Source: Prochlorococcus sp. AG-402-N21 (GTDB taxonomy: Bacteria > Cyanobacteriota > Cyanobacteriia > PCC-6307 > Cyanobiaceae). From it: a DNA stretch of 56,905 nt. The DNA is taken from positions 1 through 56,905 of the forward strand of contig QCIW01000007.1 of the NCBI GenBank assembly GCA_003216435.1, given 5' to 3'. The first letter of the stretch is position 1. Every line of letters begins with the position of its first letter. Positions 18,857-28,403 of this stretch are shown piece after piece. Made by a program: the position numbers and the translations under genes. The notes under the pieces were generated by a model. That model ran no database searches. It saw only the letters and a list, made by a program, of their open reading frames with translations, and was not told the DNA's origin.

Positions 18857-19972
18857 ATGCAAATGAATCAAGATATAGAAAAGCCAGGGGTAGACATCTC
18901 AATCGAAGATCAAATTTTAGGAATTCCAGTGACAATTCTAAGCGGATTCCTTGGAGCAGGTAAAACAACTCTCCTGAATCATATACTAAAGAATCAGGAG
19001 GGAGTTAAAACCGCAGTATTAGTAAATGAGTTTGGGGAAATTGGTATAGACAATGAACTCATCGTAACAACTGATGAGAATATGATTGAGCTGAGTAACG
19101 GTTGCATATGTTGTTCAATTAATGGTGAATTAGTAGAAGCAATAAATAAAATACTTAACCGCAAGGATAAAATTGATTATTTAGTAGTGGAAACAACTGG
19201 ACTGGCGGATCCATTACCAGTAGCCATGACTTTTATAGGCAGTGACTTAAGAGAGAAAACAAGACTAGACTCAATAGTTACATTGATAGATGCAGAAAAT
19301 TTCGACAATGAGCTAATACAAAGTGACATTGGAAGAGCACAGATTATTTATGGAGATATATTAGTTTTAAATAAATGTGATTTAGTCTCAGAGAATCGTA
19401 TTCATGAAATACAAGAAAAATTAAGAGAGATTAAACAAGGCGCAAGAATATTAAGAAGCATAAAAGGAGAAGTATCACTCCCGCTACTTTTAAGTGTAGG
19501 CCTTTTTAAAACAGATCTTATAGGAAAAAAATCCTCTGAAGAAAATATTGAAGACCATTCTCATTGTGATCACGAGCATGGCCACTGTGAACATGAACAT
19601 GAACATGAACATGAACACACTGGTCATGTTCATCAAATTACGAACATTACTGCAAAGCAAAAAGAAAGTTTCTTATCTATAGAAGGTTTTACTTCAATTT
19701 CATTCAAATCTGAAAGCCCTTTCTCTTTAAGAAAATTTCAAAACTTTCTTGATAATCAGCTGCCTGATGAAGTTTTTAGAGCAAAAGGTATTTTATGGTT
19801 TAATGAAAGCGAAAGAAGGCATATTTTTCATCTTTCAGGGAAAAGGTTCTCCATAGAAGATAGCAAGTGGGAAGGAAATAGGAATAATAAGATAGTCTTA
19901 ATTGGTCGAGAACTAGATCATAAAATTATCAAAGAGCAATTAGAAGATTGTATTATTAAAGAAACAGTTTAA
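18857..19972 (+). CDS. COG0523/CobW-family metal GTPase
   Basis: A 371-aa GTPase of the G3E family, which delivers metals such as Zn, Co or Mn to target proteins. It has Walker A GFLGAGKTT (residues 30-38), the metal-site CXCC motif (Cys83-Ile-Cys-Cys86) in NGCICCSI, the ETTGLADP switch region, and the guanine-specificity motif NKCD. A His-rich loop (about residues 230-262, His/Glu repeats) separates the GTPase domain from the C-terminal CobW_C domain with GILWFNESE. The iron-type permease gene follows after 26 bases. Which metal is handled cannot be read from sequence; the neighbour points to iron or to compensation during metal shortage. Confidence 0.92.
   Translation: MQMNQDIEKPGVDISIEDQILGIPVTILSGFLGAGKTTLLNHILKNQEGVKTAVLVNEFGEIGIDNELIVTTDENMIELSNGCICCSINGELVEAINKILNRKDKIDYLVVETTGLADPLPVAMTFIGSDLREKTRLDSIVTLIDAENFDNELIQSDIGRAQIIYGDILVLNKCDLVSENRIHEIQEKLREIKQGARILRSIKGEVSLPLLLSVGLFKTDLIGKKSSEENIEDHSHCDHEHGHCEHEHEHEHEHTGHVHQITNITAKQKESFLSIEGFTSISFKSESPFSLRKFQNFLDNQLPDEVFRAKGILWFNESERRHIFHLSGKRFSIEDSKWEGNRNNKIVLIGRELDHKIIKEQLEDCIIKETV
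19589..19618 (+). repeat. Hexamer tandem repeat encoding His-Glu
   Basis: Four exact GAACAT units followed by one variant lie inside the His-rich loop of the COG0523 GTPase. They encode alternating Glu and His and make the loop length prone to change by slippage without breaking frame. Confidence 0.65.
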
Positions 19973-19998
19973 GAATTTTGAGAATAAAAATATAAATT

Positions 19999-21570
19999 AT
20001 GCTATCAAGAAAAAATAAAAAGATAAATATTTTATTTATCTTTAAGCAAGAATTTTTCTATAAAAGATTTTTGCTTAATTTTATTGCTATTTTTATTGCC
20101 ATATTAGCACTTTTACCACTATTTAATCTTCTTGCAGAAGGCTTAATTGGAGTTAAAAATGGAACAGTGAATCTAGGTTTAGATGGAATAAAACAAATTA
20201 AAGGTACTTTTACTTTAATTACATTTACATCTCTTTTAGGAGGAATCCTAGGAACAATAAATGGATGGCTTTTAGCGAATTGTAGATTCCACGGGCGCAA
20301 ATTTCTTAGAATTGCTCAGCTTATTCCTCTTGCAACTCCAGCATATTTACTATCAGCAATTCTCATAGATCTAGGAAGTATTAATGCAATAAGAATTTAC
20401 GGTATGAATTGGGGAATACTCATAATGGCATTAACAACCTATCCGTATGTATTTCTTCTTAGTACAGAAAGTTTTTCTGTATGCGGAAAGAAACAATTAG
20501 AAGCCTGTAGAAGTCTAGGGGTGGGGCCTTGGAAAAGTTTCTTCAAAATTGCCTTGCCAATGGCAATACCTTCTATTGGGGCAGGTATTGCTCTTATGGC
20601 AATGGAAATTATAAATGAACTTGGAGCAGTTCAACTACTCAATATTCCAACAATATCTGCAGGGATAGTTGAAAATTGGATGGCTGAAAATAATCCCTCT
20701 GGAGCGATAGGACTTGCTTTAATTGCACTAATCATAGTAATTGGCTTAGTTGCATTTGAGAGAATACTTAGAAGAAGAAGTAGAAGATGGACTGAAGGAA
20801 TAGCAGGGGGAGAAGCTCCTGAATGGGAGCTTAAAGGGCACAAAAAAATTCTTGCTCAACTTATTTGTGGTCTTCCACCTTTATTTACTTTTGGAGTTCC
20901 AATATATTGGGTCGCAATTAATGTTGACCTAATTAAACAAGGATTTGATGTTGATATTTTAGCTCTAACAATAAGAACTCTTGGCATATCCTTTGCCGCA
21001 TCCATTCTCACTGTAGTTAGCGCCTTGTTTCTATCAATAGCCAAAAGATGGGATCAAACAAAATTTATCAAAGGTATAACTTTTTTATCTGGTGTGGGGT
21101 ATGCAATCCCAGGAGTTGTTTTAGCGATTGCTCTTCTTTCTTTTAGCTCAAACCTCTTAAGAATCTCTCCTTTCCTACTCTTAATTTGGGGATATAGTGA
21201 TCGTTTCCTTGCCGTAGCAAAAGGAGGGCTTGATGCCGCATTCGAACGCATCCCTCCCAGTATTGACGAAGCTGCAACAGGGTTAGGCTCTCTGTGGCCA
21301 AGGGTTCTCAAAAAGATTCATCTTCCTCTTTTAAAAGGGCCGTTAATAGTAGGAGGTCTTCTTGTATTTGTTGACACCTTAAAAGAACTCCCCCTTACAT
21401 TTGTATTGAGGCCATTCGACTTTGATACTCTTTCAGTAAGGATTTTCCAATATGCAGGAGATGAAAGAATGGCAGAATCTATTCTGCCTGCATTAATTAT
21501 TTTATTTCTAGGATTACTTGCATCTGCTGCTCTTATACCTAGTCTGGATAAAAGTAACAATAAAACTTAG
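19999..21570 (+). CDS. futB: Iron(III)-type ABC transporter permease (fused double domain)
   Basis: A 523-aa inner-membrane permease with about twelve hydrophobic helices arranged as two homologous halves. Each half has an EAA-loop: EACRSLGVGPWKSFFKIALPMA in the first and DEAATGLGSLWPRVLKKIHLPLL in the second. This fused layout is standard for the ferric-iron family (FutB, FbpB, AfuB). No ATPase or binding-protein gene lies in this window, which fits picocyanobacteria where the fut genes are scattered. ATG at 19999, 26 bases after the COG0523 gene. Thiamine-type permeases share the architecture, so the substrate is probable, not proven. Confidence 0.85.
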   Translation: MLSRKNKKINILFIFKQEFFYKRFLLNFIAIFIAILALLPLFNLLAEGLIGVKNGTVNLGLDGIKQIKGTFTLITFTSLLGGILGTINGWLLANCRFHGRKFLRIAQLIPLATPAYLLSAILIDLGSINAIRIYGMNWGILIMALTTYPYVFLLSTESFSVCGKKQLEACRSLGVGPWKSFFKIALPMAIPSIGAGIALMAMEIINELGAVQLLNIPTISAGIVENWMAENNPSGAIGLALIALIIVIGLVAFERILRRRSRRWTEGIAGGEAPEWELKGHKKILAQLICGLPPLFTFGVPIYWVAINVDLIKQGFDVDILALTIRTLGISFAASILTVVSALFLSIAKRWDQTKFIKGITFLSGVGYAIPGVVLAIALLSFSSNLLRISPFLLLIWGYSDRFLAVAKGGLDAAFERIPPSIDEAATGLGSLWPRVLKKIHLPLLKGPLIVGGLLVFVDTLKELPLTFVLRPFDFDTLSVRIFQYAGDERMAESILPALIILFLGLLASAALIPSLDKSNNKT

Positions 21571-21604
21571 AAATTACTTTAATAGTATAAACAATTCAAA
21601 TTAA

Positions 21605-22579
21605 TTAGCTCTTTTGGACAAGATTTTTTAGAAAGTATTTATAACGAACAAATAAATAAGTAATCAGATCAGAAAGAGTGGAGATTGCTCTATAACAGAG
21701 TATAGAAGATATAACCTTTGCTTCTATATTAAGATTGGCAGTTAATAACAGCACGACAGACTCAAACACACCAACACCTCCAGGAGCAGCAGGGATAACC
21801 AAACCAATAATCCAAGACAAACAGAAAATAGAAAGCCAATCAAAAAGATATAGATTGTTATGAATAGAGAATATTTTCAAACAAATCCAAAAACCAATGA
21901 ACCTTAGAAAGACAAAAGCAAACTCTGTAAATATTGCTTTAAAAGGAAAGATATTAAGATTAGAGACCTCTGCAATAATTGATTCTATAGAGAGATCTAT
22001 GGGGATTTTTCTATTTAATTTAGAATAAGTCAGTCTACCAAAGTAGGAGATTAATAATTTCCTAAAAGAAGGATGTAAGAGTATCAGAGGAAGTATAGAA
22101 ATAGTTTTAAAGATTAAGCTAAAATCTCCAAAAAGCATCCAAAGAGAAGCTGCTGCAATCATCATCAAAGGCTCTAAAAGAATGGCTGTTATTGAACTTG
22201 ATAATGTAATCTTAGATTTCAACAACGAGAATCTTTCAATAAAATGCCAGAAACCTCCTGGGAGATATTTAAATATATTTGTTCTTATAAATAACTCTGT
22301 CAAATTCAAATCGATTATATTAAACCCAAAGGATTGAATCAAATAAGACCAAGCTAATCCATTAACAACTATACTTAAGCAAGTAATAAGTAAAGAAATA
22401 AATAATAATAACAAAGCAATTTCATCTAAAGACTGACTAAAGATCTGAGCAGAATTATTGAATATCGAAGAAGAAATAAAGACCAAACTTAAGGAAGTAA
22501 GTAATATTTTAATTTTAGATAGAGAAAATATTTTGTTTATACTTGAGGGGAAGAATTTCAAAATAGATCTAATCATCAA
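21605..22579 (-). CDS. Flippase-like membrane protein (UPF0104/YbhN type)
   Basis: A 324-aa membrane protein with seven to eight hydrophobic helices. The conserved segment FKYLPGGFWHFIERF and the loop PAAPGGVGVFESVVLLL are diagnostic for the lysylphosphatidylglycerol synthase transmembrane/UPF0104 superfamily, members of which are thought to move lipids or lipid-linked compounds. No synthetase domain is attached. Its start ATG overlaps the stop of larC by four bases (ATGA), so translation is coupled, but a functional link with larC is not obvious. Confidence 0.8.
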   Translation of the reverse strand: MMIRSILKFFPSSINKIFSLSKIKILLTSLSLVFISSSIFNNSAQIFSQSLDEIALLLLFISLLITCLSIVVNGLAWSYLIQSFGFNIIDLNLTELFIRTNIFKYLPGGFWHFIERFSLLKSKITLSSSITAILLEPLMMIAAASLWMLFGDFSLIFKTISILPLILLHPSFRKLLISYFGRLTYSKLNRKIPIDLSIESIIAEVSNLNIFPFKAIFTEFAFVFLRFIGFWICLKIFSIHNNLYLFDWLSIFCLSWIIGLVIPAAPGGVGVFESVVLLLTANLNIEAKVISSILCYRAISTLSDLITYLFVRYKYFLKNLVQKS

Positions 22580-23817
22580 GAAGAAAATGACCAGTCTTCA
22601 TTGGGAACAAACTTGTCAGAAACAAGTATTATTTCTTTTCTAAGTTGATCCAAAGATTGTCGAGATTCTGCACTAACTCTTAACAAGTCACTGTGTTCTG
22701 GTTTTAAAGTAAAACTCCCATCTGGTCTTTTAACTTGCTTGCAGGCAATCTCTCCGTAAGAAGTCATACATGACCCCCTTCTCCTTGGTAGCAACCATCG
22801 GCCAATAACACTTTCACGCAAGCCAATTGTTGTTCCTTTTAAAAACCAAATCGATCGTAATTTTTCAGCGAGATCAGAATGAACTATTGCTTTTACATTC
22901 ATTCCTATCCTTCCCTTTTTCATCTGTACAGGATTGCACGCTACTTCTATAGCCCCAGTTAACCTTAATTGATCTATGAATTCTGCTAAATCTTCTGGAG
23001 ACGCATCATCTATCCATGCTTCTTGAATTAATAGATTCTGCCAAAAAAGATCTGGCATAGATTTGGAAGATTTGATTTCGAATTCCGAATTTTTTATTTT
23101 GCAAATTCTTAACATATTTGGACAGCCAAAATCCTTTGACCCTAGACCCACTCCAGTTTTGAGAACTTCATAAGAAGAAGGTTGTTCGAACTTATTGGCG
23201 AACAAACTCATTAAGGCAATACCGGTAGGGGTTGTAAGTTCTTCTGAAGGGAAATTTTCACCTCCCAAAAGTTTAATTTGATTTCTTTTGGCTATTTCCA
23301 AAACAGTTGGGACTGGGACAGGTAGCAAACCATGACTAGTTTTGACATAGCCAGAACCAACAGGTGGAGGCATACAAAAAATCATTTTTGGCTTAAAAAA
23401 ATCAATCCCTATACAGACTCCTAAAATATTTATAAAAGTTTCATAAGAAGCAATCTCATGGAAATGAACTTCGTTCATTTCACAACCATGAACGAACGCT
23501 TCTGCCTCTGCAAGCTCTTTATAAACATTCAGAATATTTTCTTTAATTGCATCATCTAAAGGAGTTGAGTATATGTATTTTTTGATATCTAGCCATCTAC
23601 TTTTTGGAGAAAACTCATCAGGGCCTTTAACTGAAAATCTTAATCCTCTCAACCCATAGCTTTTAGTTTCATATACTTTCAAAGAACAAGTCTTTTCTGC
23701 AAAAAAAAGTTTTAATTTAGATTCTAGCAATTCTTTTGGCAAGCCTAGATCGAAGAAAGCTGCTAGCAACATATCTCCCGAAAGACCTGTTGGGCACTCA
23801 ATAAAAAGACTTTCCAT
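22576..23817 (-). CDS. larC: LarC-type nickel-pincer cofactor insertase (DUF111)
   Basis: In lactate racemase maturation LarC inserts nickel into the pyridinium thiol pincer cofactor. The 413-aa protein has the family N-terminus FIECPTGLSGDMLLAAFFDLG, then a His/Glu-rich metal region VHGCEMNEVHFHEIAS, the PPPVGSGYVKTSHGLLPVPVPT segment and EELTTPTGIALM. The C-terminal half has LVEAWIDD-type and GRWLLPRR strands. It is one continuous frame, without the frameshift that joins the two parts in Lactobacillus plantarum. I start at the ATG at 23817; the open frame continues six codons to a TTG. No larA or larB is in the window. Confidence 0.9.
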   Translation of the reverse strand: MESLFIECPTGLSGDMLLAAFFDLGLPKELLESKLKLFFAEKTCSLKVYETKSYGLRGLRFSVKGPDEFSPKSRWLDIKKYIYSTPLDDAIKENILNVYKELAEAEAFVHGCEMNEVHFHEIASYETFINILGVCIGIDFFKPKMIFCMPPPVGSGYVKTSHGLLPVPVPTVLEIAKRNQIKLLGGENFPSEELTTPTGIALMSLFANKFEQPSSYEVLKTGVGLGSKDFGCPNMLRICKIKNSEFEIKSSKSMPDLFWQNLLIQEAWIDDASPEDLAEFIDQLRLTGAIEVACNPVQMKKGRIGMNVKAIVHSDLAEKLRSIWFLKGTTIGLRESVIGRWLLPRRRGSCMTSYGEIACKQVKRPDGSFTLKPEHSDLLRVSAESRQSLDQLRKEIILVSDKFVPNEDWSFSS

Positions 23818-23938
23818 ATAATGATAATTTAGCAAAAATTAAGTCCATATAAATCAATCCATAAAGTATTTTAGAAGAGAGAGAGACAATTTAAGTTCAG
23901 AGAATAGCAGCTTAAGAATCATTCTAAAAGGTTATTTT

Positions 23939-24595
23939 TCAAACCTTTGGCTGATTCTTTTCTATTTTATTCTGATGCTTTGAACCTTTAGTTGGAATAG
24001 AGCCAATTATTTCATAAGCCTCTAGTACAAGCTTCTGCCCATTCCTCTTAACTTTCAAGCTTGCGAAACAACGGAGATGTTCAATAGGTATCTCACCTTC
24101 TAATACCAACTTAAAAGGTAAGGCTCTCTTTAAATTCGATCTCTTCCTTTGTCGAATTTTAATTACAATCTCACTTGTTTCAGGTCTAGTAAAGATAATT
24201 TCTCCACGAATAGAAAAGTAATCGTCCCCCTCAGGTAATTGATCAACTTGATTAGTCTTTACTTGTTTCTCATCCTTATTTTCAGAAGCAAGTTCGATTT
24301 CAGTTTTATCTAATGTGCTTGGCTCCCAAATCCCTGCAATCTGCAAATGTAAGCTTCCTAAATCCCTGCATCTGGGATAAACAACCCATAAATGGGGTTT
24401 ATCAATAGCTAAATGCCGCTTCATCAGAGTAATTACTCTTCCAAGTACGACACTGTCTATTTTCCTTCCATTTTCATCAATTAATTTTCCTCTGGTGAAT
24501 TTATCTTGGCTCTCCGGTTCATAGATACCTCTAAACACACCTATGGCTCGATATTGAAAAGCTTCGGTAACTGGTGGAATCGGATGATCTTTCAT
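23939..24595 (-). CDS. Conserved cyanobacterial protein of unknown function
   Basis: A 218-aa soluble protein. Its N-terminal part (FQYRAIGVFRGIYEPESQDKFTRG, then DSVVLGRVITLMKRHL and HLWVVYPRCRD) and C-terminal part (YFSIRGEIIFTRPET, IRQRKR, LPFKLVLEG) follow the pattern of a protein found throughout cyanobacteria and usually annotated as hypothetical; between them is a variable acidic, Lys/Asn-rich linker. It may be two beta-rich domains. The tail is Lys-rich. ATG at 24595. Not recognised as any enzyme. Confidence 0.72.
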   Translation of the reverse strand: MKDHPIPPVTEAFQYRAIGVFRGIYEPESQDKFTRGKLIDENGRKIDSVVLGRVITLMKRHLAIDKPHLWVVYPRCRDLGSLHLQIAGIWEPSTLDKTEIELASENKDEKQVKTNQVDQLPEGDDYFSIRGEIIFTRPETSEIVIKIRQRKRSNLKRALPFKLVLEGEIPIEHLRCFASLKVKRNGQKLVLEAYEIIGSIPTKGSKHQNKIEKNQPKV

Positions 24596-24642
24596 CGAAA
24601 TAAAAAGGGGCTAATTTGCCCAATTAATAAATTAGCTAGCTT

Positions 24643-24936
24643 TTAAAAATTCTCATCATGATTTAAAGATTCCAAAGCTTGATCTATTGCATCTGAAGGA
24701 CTAGTTGCATCATCCATCGCAGATGATCTCTGCAAAAGATACATCAACTCCATTGGATTAGCGGGCAAGGGATTATTTTTTTTCTCTTCGTCACCTAGAG
24801 TCTCAAAAATATCTCTCTCATTACTTTGGATATACTCCTCAGCAAGTAAATTATTTTTCTTATTATTGTCAAATACCATTCCTAAAACCATGAGGGGGTA
24901 AATAATCAGCAAAAGAATAGGGCGGAAATATTTCAT
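24643..24936 (-). CDS. Small exported or anchored protein, unknown
   Basis: A 97-aa protein with an N-terminal hydrophobic helix (about 5-21, RPILLLIIYPLMVLGMVF), likely a signal anchor, followed by a polar, acidic stretch ending in two short helices (NPMELMYLLQRSS, SDAIDQALESL). The ATG at 24936 is used; a TTG at 24951 would add five residues. It follows the gene at 23939 upstream on the same strand by 47 bases. Family unknown to me. Confidence 0.6.
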   Translation of the reverse strand: MKYFRPILLLIIYPLMVLGMVFDNNKKNNLLAEEYIQSNERDIFETLGDEEKKNNPLPANPMELMYLLQRSSAMDDATSPSDAIDQALESLNHDENF

Positions 24937-25012
24937 AAATTTTATCTTCAACTTTTAATTAATTAAAAACTTACATCAATATCATCATATAAGACATCGA
25001 AAATAATCCACT

Positions 25013-25843
25013 GTGTTAATTGCCACTTGGAATGTGAATTCTATTCGAACTCGTCTTCCCCAAATAATGAATTGGCTAAAAGAAGTGAAACCTGATTTAC
25101 TTTGCTTACAAGAAACAAAAGTAGAAGATAAGCTTTTCCCAAAAGAAATCTTTGAAAAAGAGGGCTACCAAATAAGTTTTTCAGGGCAAAAAGCTTATAA
25201 CGGAGTAGCTCTCATAAGTCAGCACTTACTATCTGATGTGCGAGTCGGTTTTACTGGGGAACTCCCAGAGAATGCTGAGACCTCTTTATTCAATGAGCAA
25301 AAGAGATTAATTAGTGCTTTAGTTGACGGGATCAGAGTTATTAATGTCTATGTCCCAAATGGTTCAAATTTATCGTCGGAAAAATATAAATATAAAATTC
25401 AGTGGCTACATTTTCTAAAAAAATACCTTCAAGAGCAATCAAAAAGGGAAGAACCAACCTGCCTCCTGGGAGACTTCAATATCGCGCCAGAAGACCGAGA
25501 TCTCCATAATCCAAAAAGATCAAGTGGCGGAATAATGGCTAGTAAAAAAGAGCGTGAGAATCTTAAAGATCTTCTAGACGATAAATTAGAGGATGTCTTT
25601 AGAGTCTTCGAACAAGGAGAAGGGCATTGGAGTTGGTGGGATTACAGAACTGCTTCCTGGGAAAGAGATCAAGGCTGGAGAATCGATCAAATTTATCTGT
25701 CTGATCAACTAATCAGGAATGCAAAAAGCTGCAAAATACATAAAAAACTAAGAGGAAACATCCAACCTAGTGACCATGTTCCTGTAGTTGTCGAAATTAA
25801 ATGGCCTATTGATGACTTTGATGAAGATTTTCTAAGTTTCTGA
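25013..25843 (+). CDS. xth: Exodeoxyribonuclease III / AP endonuclease
   Basis: Cuts DNA 5' of abasic sites and acts as a 3' exonuclease in base-excision repair. The 276-aa protein has the ordered family motifs ATWNVNSIRTRL (Asn), LCLQETKVED (catalytic Glu), LLGDFNIAPEDRDL (Asp/Asn pair), RIDQIYLSDQL, and the terminal SDHVPVVVEI (Asp-His). All metal and catalytic residues are present. The start is a GTG at 25013 immediately before the conserved LIATWNVN; no upstream ATG fits. It lies divergent to the small exported protein. Confidence 0.94.
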   Translation: MLIATWNVNSIRTRLPQIMNWLKEVKPDLLCLQETKVEDKLFPKEIFEKEGYQISFSGQKAYNGVALISQHLLSDVRVGFTGELPENAETSLFNEQKRLISALVDGIRVINVYVPNGSNLSSEKYKYKIQWLHFLKKYLQEQSKREEPTCLLGDFNIAPEDRDLHNPKRSSGGIMASKKERENLKDLLDDKLEDVFRVFEQGEGHWSWWDYRTASWERDQGWRIDQIYLSDQLIRNAKSCKIHKKLRGNIQPSDHVPVVVEIKWPIDDFDEDFLSF

Positions 25844-26109
25844 TTTGAATTGTGAAGATCTATTGTCAAATCATCACAGTATTTTTGAAGGTCATAAAAC
25901 GCTCATTCACAATTATTGAGGCATGAGATTTTTCGTTCAAATCCTTCTTCCTGAAAGGAAAGTTACAATTTGAGAATTGGCTTCAAAAAGCCAGTTCTGA
26001 CAAAATTGCCTATAAAAAGTTATAGAACAAACAAATTAATTTAAGACGAATCAGACACTTATAGGCCAATATGGCCAACTGTGTTTATTAGCCTATTTGC
26101 AGAGCTGCT

Positions 26110-27408
26110 GTGACTAACACGTTGAACACTAATCGTTCCGAGGAAATCTTCAGTGATGCTCAGGCTTTAATGCCTGGCGGAGTAAGTTCTCCAGTACGAG
26201 CCTTTAAATCTGTAGGAGGCAACCCAATTGTCTTTGATCGCGTTAAAGGGCCTTACGCCTGGGATGTAGACGGAAACCGGTACATCGATTATGTAGGAAG
26301 CTGGGGTCCAGCAATATGCGGCCATGCTCATCCAGAAGTTATTGCCGCTCTTCAAGAAGCTTTGGAAAAAGGCACAAGCTTTGGCGCTCCTTGTGAGTTA
26401 GAAAATCAGCTAGCAAAGATGGTTATAGAGGCAGTTCCTAGTGTTGAAATGGTTCGTTTTGTAAATAGCGGCACTGAAGCCTGTATGGCTGTTCTTCGCC
26501 TAATGAGAGCTTTTACAGGAAGAGACAAGGTAATCAAATTTGAAGGCTGTTATCACGGCCATGCAGATATGTTCCTTGTAAAAGCTGGTTCAGGAGTCGC
26601 AACTCTAGGTTTACCCGATTCTCCAGGAGTGCCGCGCAGTACCACTTCAAACACACTTACAGCCCCTTATAACGATCTTGAAGCTGTTAAAGAATTGTTC
26701 GCTGAAAATCCTGATGCAATTTCAGGAGTAATACTTGAGCCAATTGTTGGTAACGCTGGATTTATCACCCCTGAACCTGGATTTCTAGAAGGACTTAGAG
26801 AGCTAACGAAAGAAAACGGGGCTTTACTCGTATTTGACGAGGTGATGACTGGCTTTCGTATTAGCTATGGAGGAGCACAAGAGCGTTTTGGAGTTACCCC
26901 TGATTTAACAACCTTAGGCAAAGTTATAGGAGGAGGTTTGCCAGTTGGTGCTTATGGAGGGAAAAAAGAAATCATGTCAATGGTTGCTCCTGCTGGCCCT
27001 ATGTACCAAGCAGGTACTCTTAGTGGCAACCCTTTAGCCATGACTGCAGGCATAAAAACATTAGAGCTACTTCGTCAAGAAGGGTCTTATGAACGTTTAA
27101 GTTCAATAACTCAAAGACTTCTTCAAGGAATAATTCAAACTGGGAAAGAGGCAGGCTTCCCTATAACAGGTAGCAGCATTGCAGCAATGTTCGGCTTCTA
27201 TCTTTGCGAAGGACCTGTTAGAAACTTTGAAGAAGCAAAAGCTGCCAATGCAGACCTTTTCGGGAAACTTCATAGAGCAATGCTTAATCGCGGCGTCTAT
27301 CTAGCACCTAGTGCTTTTGAAGCGGGTTTTACATCATTAGCTCACACCGAAGATGATATAACCTCAACTCTTCAAGCATTCCAAGAAAGTTTTGCAGAGA
27401 TTAAGTAA
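26110..27408 (+). CDS. hemL: Glutamate-1-semialdehyde 2,1-aminomutase
   Basis: Converts glutamate-1-semialdehyde to 5-aminolevulinate, the precursor of all tetrapyrroles. The 432-aa class III PLP enzyme shows [15 protein letters not shown] near the start, [50 protein letters not shown], and the PLP lysine at Lys271 in TLGKVIGGG. Start is a GTG at 26110. The 266-base spacer upstream holds a hairpin and the GGCC palindrome described in the findings. A strong terminator follows. Confidence 0.97.
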   Translation: MTNTLNTNRSEEIFSDAQALMPGGVSSPVRAFKSVGGNPIVFDRVKGPYAWDVDGNRYIDYVGSWGPAICGHAHPEVIAALQEALEKGTSFGAPCELENQLAKMVIEAVPSVEMVRFVNSGTEACMAVLRLMRAFTGRDKVIKFEGCYHGHADMFLVKAGSGVATLGLPDSPGVPRSTTSNTLTAPYNDLEAVKELFAENPDAISGVILEPIVGNAGFITPEPGFLEGLRELTKENGALLVFDEVMTGFRISYGGAQERFGVTPDLTTLGKVIGGGLPVGAYGGKKEIMSMVAPAGPMYQAGTLSGNPLAMTAGIKTLELLRQEGSYERLSSITQRLLQGIIQTGKEAGFPITGSSIAAMFGFYLCEGPVRNFEEAKAANADLFGKLHRAMLNRGVYLAPSAFEAGFTSLAHTEDDITSTLQAFQESFAEIK

Positions 27409-27447
27409 ATAAATTATTTATTAATTTATAAATTCAACTAAGAGATA

Positions 27448-27503
27448 AAAAAACAAAACATCACTTGAATAAAATTCATTATTCAAGTGATGTTTTGTTT
27501 TTT
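27448..27503. terminator. Two-way rho-independent terminator
   Basis: An A-run, a 23-bp perfect inverted repeat (27448-27470 with 27481-27503) and a T-run form a hairpin with a 10-base spacer that can close two more A-T pairs. The A-run on one side and T-run on the other allow it to stop transcription from both hemL (forward) and the prohibitin gene (reverse), which converge here. Confidence 0.85.
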
Positions 27504-27523
27504 AATTTAAGAATGCATACTTT

Positions 27524-28330
27524 CTAATTACCTCGACCTCCAACAATTACAGGGTTGCCAGCACCTTTACTTCCAGGGAGTGCAGGAACAACTTGTGTTT
27601 TACCATCCCATTTATCTAAGAAAAGCTTGAACAAAACCTGATCATCAAGACTTTTTGTCAGCGTTTCATATCTCAAAGCCTCTTGTTCGGCAATTTTTAC
27701 TTCTGTTTGTGCTTTGAGTAATTGCTGTTCTGCAATTTGCTTTAATTCAATTGCAGCTCGATACTCCTCTGCAATTTGCAAACCAGTCAAATCAAGCGCT
27801 TGAACATCAACATAGTCAAATTTATCGAGTTCTCTTGCCACAGATTCTTCAATAGTTCTAGAAATATCTCCCCAATTACTAGCAATAGCAACGAGATCAT
27901 ATTTAGAAAAAACGGACTTCAATGCTTTTAGCAAAGAAGGTTTGATGATTCGAGGATAAACATCTGCATCCGTGTATGAAATCTCACTAAATACATCTCC
28001 AGCCTTCTCTTTTTTAACTGCATATTTCACAGTTGCTGTAGCTTGAATAACCTGCAAATCCTTAGTCAATGCCTCAAAATTTTCAGGGATAACCTTCGTT
28101 CTTACATCAAAAGGGTATATAGCCTGAACAAAAGGGACTTTGAAATTAAGTCCAGGTCTCCTAGGTTTCCCACTCACCTTGCCTAATGTGGTTACCACAG
28201 CAACCTTTCCTGCGGGCACTACAAACAAAGCCTGCGTAAGGAGGAGAAAGCCGGTAAAAGAAAGAACCAACACGAGAGTTGCCGCTCCGCTTGGCCCATT
28301 TGGAGTGACGTTACGAAATGGAGTTGTCAT
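27524..28330 (-). CDS. Prohibitin/SPFH-domain membrane protein
   Basis: A 268-aa band-7 protein. It has one N-terminal membrane helix (about 18-37), then the prohibitin domain (PAGKVAVVTTLGKVSGKPRRPGLNF, KYAVKKE, VYPRIIKPSLLKALKSVFSKYD, VARELDKFDYVDVQ) and a coiled coil rich in Ala/Glu/Gln (AEQQLLKAQTEVKIAEQEA). It resembles the cyanobacterial prohibitins that form large rings at the membrane, for which roles in protein quality control have been proposed. The C-terminus is Gly-rich. ATG at 28330. The family is certain; the exact role is not. Confidence 0.9.
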   Translation of the reverse strand: MTTPFRNVTPNGPSGAATLVLVLSFTGFLLLTQALFVVPAGKVAVVTTLGKVSGKPRRPGLNFKVPFVQAIYPFDVRTKVIPENFEALTKDLQVIQATATVKYAVKKEKAGDVFSEISYTDADVYPRIIKPSLLKALKSVFSKYDLVAIASNWGDISRTIEESVARELDKFDYVDVQALDLTGLQIAEEYRAAIELKQIAEQQLLKAQTEVKIAEQEALRYETLTKSLDDQVLFKLFLDKWDGKTQVVPALPGSKGAGNPVIVGGRGN

Positions 28331-28403
28331 TGGATTATTTGTCTACCTGAATTTTATAAATAACTAGCTAATTATGTGATTATTTTTAGTTTATCTGAGT
28401 AAT

